A stretch of 50,646 nt of DNA from Purshia tridentata (Eukaryota; Streptophyta; Magnoliopsida; Rosales; Rosaceae), in contig QANT01001223.1 in assembly GCA_003254885.1 (NCBI GenBank), forward strand, positions 1 to 50,646, read 5' to 3'. The notes beneath the pieces are model-generated. The model did no database searches. It saw only the letters and a program-made list of their open reading frames with translations, and was not told where the DNA came from. The position numbers and the translations under genes are program-made. Below are positions 22,377 through 32,490 of this stretch, piece by piece (position 1 is the first letter of the stretch; every line of letters starts with the position of its first letter).

Positions 22377-24312
22377 CAAGAATTCGAAACTATTGTGGAA
22401 GTGCTTTCCGGTTCCAGTTTTGATTAGTTTATACTTGACGATGGAATACGCAGTATGATCAGGGAAATGGTATTTATTATAGTTGGAAGAGAAAATGGCT
22501 GAAAGAATGCACATACCTCTGATTTATAGAGGCAAGGATGTGATGGATTTGATGGAATTTATATCACTCACTGAGCTAGATTTCTTCCTGCTATGATGAC
22601 ATGGTATGTACCAATTAGCTCATTTGTAGGTTAGCCCACCATTTCCCTTTTACTTTACTTTTTTTCTTCTAAATTTGTTGATACTGTATTTGTCATGGTC
22701 CAGCAATTTCGGATGCTGCAGTGAAACGTGTATTGAGATTGATGATTGGAATGTAACTGTAAGAAAGTACTGGCAAGATGTATATTCAATGGGGAAATCC
22801 AAAGAAAACTTGGCTGATTTTGTCCATGATAGTGCTTTTGTTATTAAACTTGTGAATCTTTCAGTTTAGAACAAGAGCTAGTGATTCTCATCACCTCGAG
22901 ATCGATCGATCTGCACCTGCACTTCTAAGCCTTTATTTTCGAAGTTTTAAACTGCACGGTCCATTTTTAACTAGTTCCTGGAGCAACTTGATTCTAATGC
23001 TGTTCCATTTTGAAATTAATTTCTAAGCATCAGAATTCGTACGAGTTGTATCTAAGCGAAACAATCATCACCTTGCGGAGCCCAAAATATTCTTACAACG
23101 TGATTGGCGTTTCTATGTACGGATATTGGGCTCTACCATAAAGTTGGGTTTCATCTCCCAATTCGGGTACACATTTGGGTGTGCATCTCTATCATGTGTC
23201 CTCTTTTTTATCTTTTCTTTGCAAGCATTCTCCCAATGCCTTTGCCTCCAAATTTTATAGCAAAAGTCTAACAAGCTTTAATATTCAAGCTTGATGGGGT
23301 ATGTTTCCTAGCTATTTGACAGTTCATGATTAGCTTTCGATAATAAATATATATATATATATGTATGTATATGAATTTTTCACATACAGTCTACACATGA
23401 AGAATGATTGAAACAAAAACACCAAATAACGTGCTGAAAAAAGCACCCACCTTGAGAGAGAATCTCTGCAACCTTAGAAAAGAAAACTCCAAAAAGCCTC
23501 GCGATTGTTGAATGATTGGATCTGATACCCTCAAAAGTCATTGTATAATGCAAGTAAAAGTGCCTTCACAATATTGGAGAGCATTCACCATCTACAAGAT
23601 AAGAGAGCCGGCAATTATTTGGAATTATATATCCATATACATATATATGGTATACATAAATCTTTTTTCTCTTAATTAATTAAGACAAAATGGGATTAGT
23701 ACTAATTATAAGTACCCTACTAATTAGAAATATTTCTCTTGATATAGCTGGCTTAAATATGTTTGCAGAATATAATCTTCTCATTTGAACAGAAGATCCT
23801 CTCTAGCTCGTCGTCAACCTTCAACTCGATCTGGACAAGTAGTTAAGTTCTCTGTAGATCAATCCATTTAAGAGTCTTCCTAAGATGAATGAACCCCATA
23901 CGTACAGCAATCAGTAGCTTATAGCTAGCAATAGCTAAAAAGGAGAAAAAACCAAGTAATTAAGGTGCATATATTTTGGCCTCAATTTGGAAACAAATTA
24001 GGTCACAATTAATATTTTCTTTGGTCTGCTAAGAAAATTAGGTACATTAATTCTTCAGTATAATTTACTTTTAACACTTGTTTACACATATATATATATA
24101 TATATATTTCCTCTCACAAACAAAATCTTAATTAATAAATACATTAGATAGATATATAGTATGAATTAATAATCCAATTCCTAACAGACACAACAAAATT
24201 TACTAAAAAATAATTACTGGACCTGTAATTTTGTCAAGCTTGGAAGGATGATGGGTTGGTTCGATGGATCGATCCTGAGAAGGCAGTCGGTGTATGTTTG
24301 TGTTGAAGCTGA
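22377..24312. other. GlcAT14A 3' region and AT-rich spacer
   Basis: The first few hundred bases are probably 3' UTR. After that the DNA is AT-rich with TA dinucleotide runs (about 23347-23370 and 24089-24108) and no gene seen. It leads into the microRNA cluster. Confidence 0.6.
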
Positions 24313-24404
24313 GGGGCTTCAGTCGAGGAGAGATGAAGCCCACTACTGCATATTTATTTATATTGCATGCATTTGGCGCCATCTCTCCTACGACAGAAGT
24401 TCCT
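24313..24404 (-). ncRNA. MIR5225: MicroRNA hairpin of the miR5225/miR3627 family (locus A)
   Basis: On the minus strand the 5' arm carries a 22-nt candidate mature RNA at 24376-24397, core GTCGTAGGAGAGATGGCGC and beginning TC. The opposite arm (24313-24341) pairs almost fully with it; read on the plus strand that arm shows AGTCGAGGAGAGATGAAGCC. The loop is about 34 bases. From memory this matches peach/apple-type miR5225. A 22-nt, U-starting miRNA is the form that triggers secondary siRNAs. The family is known to target ACA10-type autoinhibited Ca2+-ATPases. A TATA run lies about 100 bases upstream on the minus strand. Confidence 0.82.
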
Positions 24405-24504
24405 ACGCTTCTACTTTTTTTCTCCAGCTGCTCTTCTTCTCCTCATTTAATCCTCACTCACCCACACGAATTGGGTATTGGAACTACTTTTCAAGTGTTA
24501 TGTT

Positions 24505-24515
24505 ATATATATATA
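24505..24515 (-). promoter_or_regulatory. TATA run upstream of microRNA locus A
   Basis: A TATATATATA stretch about 100 bases before hairpin A on the minus strand, at a spacing like the TATA boxes of the other three hairpins. TA runs are common here, so this is the weakest of the four. Confidence 0.35.
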
Positions 24516-24769
24516 GCCATGAAACGAAAGCCACACTCTTCTCTTTCTTTCATTTTCATTTTTTTAATTTTACATATTAATTATACATTAGTAGAAGTAG
24601 TGGTATACAGTATACTTAATTCATAAACTACTAATTAACTATGCGATCACAAGGACAAACAATAGCTCCAAATTTCTCTCTCTTGAAAAACTAATTATTA
24701 TCTATCTAGATAGCTAAGGTAGGTAATATTGAAGGAAGGGAACTACTAGTACTATATATATATATAGAA

Positions 24770-25145
24770 AATGCTATATGCCTTCTCTTTGTGCCTTCTC
24801 TTTGTGCCTTCTTTCTTCTTTTGTTCATTTGACAATTTAATCTCACGATCGGAACCATTCAATATTAAGATCATCATTTATAAATCAACTCTGCAAAAAA
24901 TTAACCAAATTAGAAATCGTTTAATCATCTAATTGTTATCAAATAACTAACGGTAAATTTAACTGTTACCAAAACCATCTATTATTTGATAACAATTAGA
25001 TGACTAAACGATTTCTGATTTGAATAATTTTTTGCAGAGTTGATCTATAAATGATGATCATGATATTGAACGATTCTGATCATGAAATTAAATTATCAAA
25101 TAAATAAAAGAAGAGAAAAGACACATTACATTCTCCTATATATAT
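24770..25145. mobile_element. Foldback MITE with long inverted repeats
   Basis: Two arms of about 155 bases, roughly 24790-24945 and 24983-25137, are near-perfect reverse complements around a centre of about 37 bases. The inner parts (for example TAATTGTTATCAAATA against TATTTGATAACAATTA) and the CAACTCTGCAAAAAATTA segment pair best; the outer ends have drifted, and a (TTTGTGCCTTCTC)n stretch sits at the left tip. There is no coding capacity, and TA-rich DNA lies on both sides, suggesting insertion into a TA target. Transcribed, it would form a long double-stranded stem. Confidence 0.8.
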
Positions 25146-26279
25146 ATATATGTATATATCAATATATGTATGCAATTAAAGCCTCATAGATATTGGTTAA
25201 CGCCGAAGGGAGGCACTGATATATATGTAGCAGAGCATTAATTAATAAATGCAACGAATAAACTATATATGTATATCATATGATAAAATCTCAGCAATTG
25301 TATATATATTTATTTTCGATCCACTATCTATGATGATTTATTTTTTCCCAAAGTTTGTCAACGCAAAACAGCTGGCCGGACATCATCTACCAAACCTAGC
25401 TAGCTAGCTATTATTATTCATTGATCGATATATTTAGTGTCTTAATTATTTGCTTATGTAGGTGTCATACCTTATGACGCCATCTGGATGATGAAGTAAT
25501 TAATGAAACTTAAATCCATTAATTGTGTGTGGAGAGTGAGAGATAGACCATCGGTTCTAACTTCTATCTTCTCATTAATCATTATCACCTAAATTGAACT
25601 AGTTTTTGTATAGCTCCAAATTCAATGATGAAGTACTTCTATATGTATATAGCTCCAAATTCAGTTTTTTAAATCCGCCTTTTTTTTTGGTTAAATGATC
25701 AGATCAATGATCTCGACCATCTTGATAGGGCCTATATTAATTAACAATGTAGCAGCTGGCATCTGCTACATATGCCTGGCTAAAACAATTATATTTGGAC
25801 AAAGTCAAGCTTTGGTACTATATCTCTCAGATAAGTACGAAGTAATTTTAAAAAAGAGAAAATGATAAAAATTAATTGACGGCCTTTATATGGTGCTTTA
25901 GGGACAATTCTTAGGTTATAACTTATACGTTATAACTTATATATATTTCTTTATTTTTTTGGTACGTTATATATATTAATTTTTTTCAAGAAGGAGGACA
26001 GGCATACACATATTTATATATATAATATTATATAATTCGGAGAGAGAAATAATTACAACAGATATAGGATTCATTAATTCCTTCAAGAGAAAATGACATG
26101 TTAATTGTTTAGATTTTCATCCAACTGTCTAGATATATTGTAATAATTGCGTTATTAACTGGCCTTTAAAAACTACTGTGTGAAAATATAATGATATTAT
26201 TTGGTACGTAATCTGATAATATAATTATGTATGAATATGATTAAAATTGATAATCTGAATGTTAATTTACTATTGTAAT
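25146..26279. other. AT-rich spacer within the microRNA cluster
   Basis: No gene or hairpin of the microRNA family is seen. The stretch contains TA runs and a GCTAGCTAGCTA stretch near 25397. Confidence 0.6.
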
Positions 26280-26285
26280 CACAGT

Positions 26286-26400
26286 GTCACAAGAGAGTAT
26301 AAGTTAAGTAAAAAATAAGAGAATTCAAGCAGAAGCTTATTTGGCATAGCGCCAAAGCTGTTAGCATTGCTGAAGTGCCATCCCTCCTGCGACAAGAGTC
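26286..26400 (-). ncRNA. MIR3627: Degenerate miR3627-like hairpin (locus B)
   Basis: Minus-strand sequence at 26376-26394 reads TTGTCGCAGGAGGGATGGCA, a miR3627-like core with A changed to G in the conserved AGGAGAGATGG block. Pairing is poor: the core GTCGCAGGAG can pair with 26286-26295 (10 bp with G-U pairs), or GCAG and TGGCA can pair with nearer segments and leave a 3-nt bulge. A minus-strand TATAAATA lies 90 bases upstream, as at the other loci. It is probably a decaying or fast-changing family member. Confidence 0.5.
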
Positions 26401-26489
26401 GCTCGATCAACTCCAATACATGCTTATTCTTTTGATCCTTCCAATTTCATATATTCTTCGTATTCTCTCATATCATAATCACACACTTA

Positions 26490-26497
26490 TATTTATA
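26490..26497 (-). promoter_or_regulatory. TATA box for microRNA locus B
   Basis: Reads TATAAATA on the minus strand, 90 bases upstream of hairpin B. Position and sequence both fit a plant MIR promoter. Confidence 0.5.
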
Positions 26498-26500
26498 ACA

Positions 26501-27643
26501 CCAAAAAGTCGTCTCTTTAATTCTCATAAAGACTAAAACTAGCTCATTAATTGTATCGATAATATGAGTAGGTTTGGTACTACTTTTCTGAAGATCACGA
26601 CCAGCCCTAAAGATCCAAAGCTAGTCCACTTATACCAAAAAATAGAAAATTAAGTGAGAGGCACACGACCATGACTACGATGAGTACCACGTGAAAGTTA
26701 TTTAAATTCAGATCATATATGGGTATGCCGAGATTTACTTTTCAAAGAGCTACAAATCAAAGCCTACAATATAAATGGTCCATACAATGCCAACTTGCAA
26801 GTAATTCACCTTATTATTCATCTCTGATTTGACTGGTGGTGACACAAAAGAAAAGTAGCAGAATTTTGGAACTGGAGCAACGAGGATGATCAAAAAATTA
26901 AAGTCCTCTTTTTTTTTCTTTTTTTTCTGTTCTTTTTGTTGGTTGAACAACTACTATTGATCAAAATTTGATGTTTAATAATAAAACAAGTATACATATA
27001 CAATGTAAAACTAGTAAACTAGTGCAGCTGGGTCCTCTGAGTCGATCCAATAATAATATATGGGTCTTTGTCATCACATAATTAGCATGTGGGCTGCTTG
27101 CGCTGAACAAGTGGATATTTTAACGGTCACCATAGTTTCATATTCAAATTAATTGATCTATAAAATGTTTAGGGAATTTATTTGTTTCAGATAATCAGAT
27201 ATTTTGGACACAAGTTGCAGATTACCGTATTTGCTAGCTGTTAATAGATTATTAAATCATATGATGTGGGGTCTCAATTATTTCCCTTTACTGTAGGATT
27301 CATAATTAGTGAAGTCTATCTATCACTAGTAATTAATTTATCAACAAATTACACACAGATTGAGGCTTTCACACCATTTCATTCAAAAGAACTTAATTTG
27401 TTGTGATATGCAAACACACACACCCGCACTCACTCTTTAGCACATACAGAAAGTATTGGGAATATGGGAGGATAAAGAAAATTGTACAAAGAATGAAAGT
27501 ATGAAATTTAAGAAAATGAGTGAATATATAGATCAATTATATATAAATATGTACATATATGGATGCAATTAAATGTTGAAAGTAGTTATTTGGCATACCA
27601 TTTTCTTCTAGCTAGATACGCGTTCAGATCTGGAAAGAGGTCA
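26501..27643. other. AT-rich spacer within the microRNA cluster
   Basis: No gene seen. A CACGTG core lies near 26690. Frames here are short and low-complexity (a poly-Lys frame at 26750-26950 comes from a T-run). Confidence 0.55.
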
Positions 27644-27734
27644 GAGGGTTTTATGTTACAGGAGAGATGACACTGGCTGTTATTAGCAACTGCACCACAG
27701 ACAGTGCCATCTCTCCTGCGAAAATAAATCCCTC
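27644..27734 (-). ncRNA. MIR3627: miR3627 hairpin (locus C)
   Basis: The best hairpin of the cluster. The minus-strand 5' arm carries the candidate 22-nt mature RNA at 27700-27721, starting TCGCAGGAGAGATGGCACTG. The 3' arm at about 27654-27676 is its star, pairing along nearly its whole length (AGTGTCATCTCTCCTGTAAC). The stem continues outward to GAGGG/CCCTC at 27644-27648 and 27730-27734, with a loop of about 22 bases. From memory the mature sequence equals apple/peach-type miR3627. Known target class: ACA10-type Ca2+-ATPases. A TATA box lies about 67 bases upstream. Confidence 0.88.
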
Positions 27735-27800
27735 AACCTTTTTATTCTTTTTCTCTTCTTTTTTCCTTCATGATTTCAAGACCTCGTAAAGACAAACATG

Positions 27801-27808
27801 TATATATA
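27801..27808 (-). promoter_or_regulatory. TATA box for microRNA locus C
   Basis: TATATATA, about 67 bases upstream of hairpin C on the minus strand. The DNA between it and the hairpin shares the CTTCATGnnTTCAAGACC block with the matching interval of locus D, showing recent duplication. Confidence 0.55.
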
Positions 27809-27883
27809 GACCACTTTTCTCTCAATTTGAATCAAAATGATAGATTTTTCTTCGATATGAGACTCAACTTGCATAAAGAAATA

Positions 27884-27978
27884 GGGGTTTCATGTCACAG
27901 CAAGATGGTACAAGATGCCATTAGTTATACATATAACACAAGTAGCTTGCACCATCTCTCCTGCGACATGAATCCTCC
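27884..27978 (-). ncRNA. MIR3627: miR3627-like hairpin, divergent 3' half (locus D)
   Basis: The minus-strand 5' arm reads TGTCGCAGGAGAGATGGTGC. In the miR3627 register the mature RNA would be 27945-27966, ending GGTGCAAGC instead of GGCACTGTC. The star arm around 27891-27912 (GTACCATCTTGCTGTGACAT) pairs well, with a mismatch patch in the middle, and the base of the stem is GGGGTTTCATGTC against GACATGAATCCTCC. The first 15 bases keep the family core, so the target class should be shared, while the 3' part differs from locus C. A minus-strand TATAAATA is 60 bases upstream. Confidence 0.8.
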
Positions 27979-28037
27979 AACTTCTTTTATCTATGATCTT
28001 TTCCCTTCATGGCTTCAAGACCAAATGCATTCCCACC

Positions 28038-28045
28038 TATTTATA
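28038..28045 (-). promoter_or_regulatory. TATA box for microRNA locus D
   Basis: TATAAATA on the minus strand, within CTATATAAATAGG, 60 bases upstream of hairpin D. This is a strong core-promoter match and the best of the four in the cluster. Confidence 0.6.
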
Positions 28046-30633
28046 TAGCTAGGGAGGCCAGGCTTTTCTCTGTATTCGGAGAATGTTAGGTTTTTCCACA
28101 CTGAGGAAATTACCTGTGCAATACCATGAAGTTGCTTCTAGAATGAGATATTGGGAATGATCGACATATATTTCTCATCACCTTCTGCATAAATTTAGCT
28201 AGAAACTTACTAGTAATTTAATTAAGGGTCTTTTCTTATTCCATTGGAAAATGATAAAGAAAAGTTATATAGAAAGACTTACAATTTCCTGGAAGCTTTC
28301 ATATATAACATTGCATTATAAGTCTATGCTCCAATTTATGCATATATCCTCTCATCAAATTAAAGCAAAGGAGTAAATATGTTTAAGAGTGTGTGTGCAG
28401 TACCCAGGGTGCGTGATTAATTGCTGACCATGTTGTGGGGCAGTTAGCTAGTGTGAGTCGTTCTGGTTGGGACTAGTTTGCGTTGATTTTTTGGTTGCTT
28501 TTTATACTTGTTTTTTCCACAATATGAGGAAATTACCTGCTTCTATTACCATGGCTGCCCCAATTAGCAAGCAAAAAGTAAAAAATTATCAAATATGATA
28601 TAGATTTTTTTAACATAATTAATATATATTAGGAAAACTCACCACCTTCATAAAATTAAGTCAAGCCCTTTTTCCTTTTGACTAAAGGACATATATAGTA
28701 TTATATATGTTATTCTGAACGAAATCGTGGAATTTATGAAGGAGGCCTCGAGGAAATTGTCTTTCTAATGAATAGTTTCTACCAATTAATTTCCAATTGG
28801 AAGAAATGTAGAAGCATATATGTAATTAAATTACAAGTAAGTTTCTAATGTTAGGTGAGGTCGAATTGACATTGAACATCCGAACAAAGATCATCACTGG
28901 ACTATATGTATATTCCCATTAAGATCAGTAGCTTTGAGCTTATAAATGAAATAACTCCTTTAATATATGAATGTCATTATCCTATCAGAGCAGCAAAAAT
29001 CAGAATTAGACATGGAGATCGATCGATCGAGTACTGTTTGATTATCATATATCAAGTGGTATGCTTAGTTACCCTCTAATAAAATCACTCGATCCCCACA
29101 TCTAATAGATTAATTCTCATCTTGCCTTTATAAACAATGTTTCTTGTATCTTTGAATTTTCTATTAATGTTAATTAATAGAATCTAATTAAGCAATCTTA
29201 CTAATATATAAACTATAGGTTTTGGTAATGCTATGGTACTTTTTTTCTTTTTTATTACAAGAGAGGAAAAATAGTTCGAATCTAAGTTTGTAACAGTGAG
29301 CTTTTGTCCTCAACCAACTAGAGTAATCTCATTCACGCAATGATACTCCTAATTAGTTGTTATATTAATTAAGGTGAGTAGGTCTTGATCCTTTTCCTCG
29401 TTAAAGAAAATAAGTTAAACCAAACCATATTTATACTAGAGACAGAACCAAAGCGATCAACACTATTATGTAGAATATATATTCTATTCCAAGGAAGCAT
29501 GTATGTTTGTCACAAGCAGTGTGTGTACATCTAATTAAGCAAGAGTATAGCAATAAAGTTCGCTAGCTTCTCGGCCTTCTCCAAGCTAGCTAGCTAGAAT
29601 TTGATTAATGCATAAACAAACTGGAAGTTAAATAATTAATGGGATGCATAATTCATCAATTAAGAAAGTCTTCCAAATGTTATAGTGGACTTGGATCCTG
29701 TCCGGAATAAATTATTTTTTAGTTAAATTATAAGAAATTGAATTCTAAATCTAACATGGTGTAAGACTACCAGAATCGTATCCGTGCACCTCAATGGTCG
29801 GTTCGGTTCTCTTACCGACGCCGACTCTCTCAGACAACCACCCATGTCAATTTTTTGATAACCGACGGTCAATTTTCGGTCATTTCGATCCAGCCTTTAT
29901 ATACTATGCAGTCCCAGTCTCCCAGTTCCCTTTCACATAAGCTTCTAGTCCGTAGATTGGACCCCATGCATCAGCCTTTTTCTTTTATTAGAATAAACAT
30001 TTTTCTTTTATTAATTTCTGAAAACTCGTGGCAGTAATCCTTGTTTGGGCCCATGGTTGGGCCACACACCGACAATGCTTTCAGAACCCAATTTCACTTT
30101 TACAAAATGATCCATTATTCAACAGAAAGTCCATTAATAAAGCCCATAGCTAATTACAGAAAGGCGAGGGCTGGGAGGCCCATAACAAACAAGGGGGCCA
30201 ACGACACCAACTAGAGGAAAACGACAATAAAATTTCAACACCAAACTCTAACCACATGTCTGGCCAAAAATACAAATTCGTCTCTCATTTAGGGTGCTTT
30301 TCAGTAACTGAGTGTCAAGTGTTGGTTGAAATTCCAATTTTAGTTAATTTTTTGAGAATAGGGAGCCTTGTATATTGACCTTGCTCGAACCTTCACACCA
30401 TTTTTGGTCTTTTTTGGAAACATATATGCAGGCATAAACTTAGTGGGTCATCTATATGGGGCATGGATACATAAATGGGAATGCAAGACCTAACTTTTAC
30501 CTGATGAAGGAGATGAATTTGGTTGCTTATGAAAACATGTGAAATTAGAAACTTTGAATGAAACAACTTTCTTTACAAAAGAGACAAAACCCCTTTTGTC
30601 CAATCCCGAATCTCATCTTCTCTTTCTCTCCCC
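28046..30633. other. AT-rich spacer between the microRNA cluster and the AAA-ATPase array
   Basis: No gene seen. From about 29780 to 30060 the composition changes to a (C/T)CGGTT-rich stretch with GGTCGGTTCGGTTCTC and ACCGACGGTCAATTTTCGG, probably a transposon remnant of unknown family. The last part may be the 3' UTR of the first AAA-ATPase. Confidence 0.55.
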
Positions 30634-32106
30634 TTATTTCTGATCAGATGACTCTGTTTCTTGATCTTTCTTTTCCTCTTCAGCTGATGATTTCATTTTC
30701 TTCCCTTTCCTGTCTTTCCCTTTCCTGTCTTTCTCAGCTTTCATCCTCCCATTCTCCTTTTCCTCTGTAAGAGCTTGGATCAGATTCTTTAGGCAGATTT
30801 CAACATCCCCAGAAAGGGTCTTGGGCATCAAATGCTCTGCAACATCAGCTGGAGTCATATTAACTTCCCCCAACAAGCTTTGAATTGTGGGAAACAAATG
30901 GTGTGATTCAAGCTTCTGGTAGTTCCTAGCCAGCACTTTGAATGATTCAAAGTTACAGTGTGACAATTCTATGTGCTTGTCCATCCTTCCTTTCCTTATG
31001 AGTGCTGCATCAAGTTTCTCCACGTAGTTAGTGGTGAAAACTATCAGCCTTTCTCCTCTACAAGCTGACCAGAGCCCATCAATGAAATTCAAAAGCCCAG
31101 AAAGAGTAACCTGGCTGGGTTTGCTTTCTCTTTCCTCTTTCCCAAGCTTTTCCCTTGGATCTCTCTCTTCCTCATATTCTCCTTTCTCTTTCCTCTTCCT
31201 TCTTTGGCCTGTGAGATCAAGTGAGCAATCGATGTCTTCAATCACAATAATGGACTTGCTTGATGTTTCAATCAGCAGCTTCCTCAGCTCAGTGTTGTCC
31301 TTCACTGCAGTCAGCTCAAGATCATAAATGTCATAGCTCAAGAGATTGGCCATGGCAGCAATCATGGTGGACTTCCCAGTTCCTGGAGGGCCAAAAAGGA
31401 GGTACCCTCTCTTCCAAGCCCTCCCAATTCTTGCATAAAAGTCTTCTGCTTTGCTGAATGCCATTAGATCATCAATGATGTCCCTCTTCTTCTCTGGCTC
31501 CATGGCCAGTGTCTGAAATGTTGCTGGGTGCTCAAACACCATATGGCTCCAATGTGACCCATTGTTGGTATAAAGCTTCCTTTGCCTGTTTCTCACCTTG
31601 ATAGCATTGCCCTCTTTCAAAACATGAGTCAGGTATGGCCCAATTATGAGATCCCTCTGCCTTTTGTGGAAAGTGAGCTTGTAGTACCTCTTCTCATCAT
31701 TGACATGGTGGTAAGAGAAAGTTTGTGATTTGGTAACATTTTTACCAGAGGCCCACCATACCTTGACTCCTTTGAATTCATCAGCAACCTCTTCATGATC
31801 ATCCATGCTAAGAACAAGGGACTGGTTGTTCCTGATATCACCCTTTAGCCGCTTTGCTTGGGTGGAAGATGTGGAGCTCAGGTAGTTCTCAATGGCAGTG
31901 AAAGCTTCACTGCGCATCAGACGCTCTCCTGTAAATTCATTGAATGTGATTTGGATGTAAGGATAGATCAAACGCACCAATCTTTGAGAGTACTTCTCGA
32001 TGGGGCCTCGAATTTCGTAAGGAAAGAATTGGCGGATGATAGCCCACACGAACATCAAACCACCCATCGTTGAACCCAGATGACCAAACATGTTTCCTGG
32101 AGTCAT
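30634..32106 (-). CDS. AAA-ATPase, AATP1/ASD (BCS1-related) type, copy 1
   Basis: Intronless, 490 residues. This is a membrane-anchored AAA+ ATPase of the plant family related to mitochondrial BCS1 and Arabidopsis AATP1 (At5g40010); members are stress- or pathogen-induced and found at mitochondria or ER. An N-terminal helix (about 10-27) is followed by the plant AAA-associated domain, then the ATPase core: Walker A GPPGTGKST (about 240), Walker B IIVIEDIDC, sensor-1 FTTNYVEKLD with the arginines of the second region of homology (IRKGRMDKHIE), and NMTPADVAEHLM. The C-terminal tail is Lys/Glu-rich with KDRKGKDRKGKK. It is the most diverged of the three copies. A TATATA at 32141-32146 lies 35 bases before the ATG, implying an extremely short leader. 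Confidence 0.93.
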   Translation of the reverse strand: MTPGNMFGHLGSTMGGLMFVWAIIRQFFPYEIRGPIEKYSQRLVRLIYPYIQITFNEFTGERLMRSEAFTAIENYLSSTSSTQAKRLKGDIRNNQSLVLSMDDHEEVADEFKGVKVWWASGKNVTKSQTFSYHHVNDEKRYYKLTFHKRQRDLIIGPYLTHVLKEGNAIKVRNRQRKLYTNNGSHWSHMVFEHPATFQTLAMEPEKKRDIIDDLMAFSKAEDFYARIGRAWKRGYLLFGPPGTGKSTMIAAMANLLSYDIYDLELTAVKDNTELRKLLIETSSKSIIVIEDIDCSLDLTGQRRKRKEKGEYEEERDPREKLGKEERESKPSQVTLSGLLNFIDGLWSACRGERLIVFTTNYVEKLDAALIRKGRMDKHIELSHCNFESFKVLARNYQKLESHHLFPTIQSLLGEVNMTPADVAEHLMPKTLSGDVEICLKNLIQALTEEKENGRMKAEKDRKGKDRKGKKMKSSAEEEKKDQETESSDQK

Positions 32107-32259
32107 GTTTGAACTTTGCTTCTTCTTGGCCCCTCCTCTGTATATAGTTCAGAAATGATGTATTTTTACAATTTTTATTCTGAGGTGAACTGAGGAAGGT
32201 TGTATATTTAAATATATTTTGTTGAAAAAGGGAGGTGATGAGTCGGTATTGATTAACAT

Positions 32260-32490
32260 TAAGCATTCTTCTGGTTTAGAATTGACCCGTGGATTTGTCT
32301 CTATGCCCAAGGTCGGCAAAGGCTGCGTGGACATGTTTGCCTTTCTTGCTAAAGGAGTTAAGTAAACCTCACGGAAATTATTAGGACCATGACATCATAA
32401 TAATGATATCATGATTCTCCTACTCAGCATCATTGATCCTACTATTCTTTCAGCTTGAATTATAATCAATGGGAAAGAAAATGCCTTTTG
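32260..32490 (-). repeat. Duplicated upstream block, copy 1
   Basis: About 230 bases upstream of AAA-ATPase copy 1 that match 35690-35910, upstream of copy 2. Shared runs include GTGGATTTGTCTCTATG and TAGGACCATGACATCAT. It was carried along with the gene duplication and may hold shared control sites. Confidence 0.8.

Noticed and set aside
24248..24626. Two 110-codon overlapping plus-strand frames
   Set aside because: They overlap microRNA hairpin A and are rich in Phe, Ser and His from T/C runs; no protein family fits.
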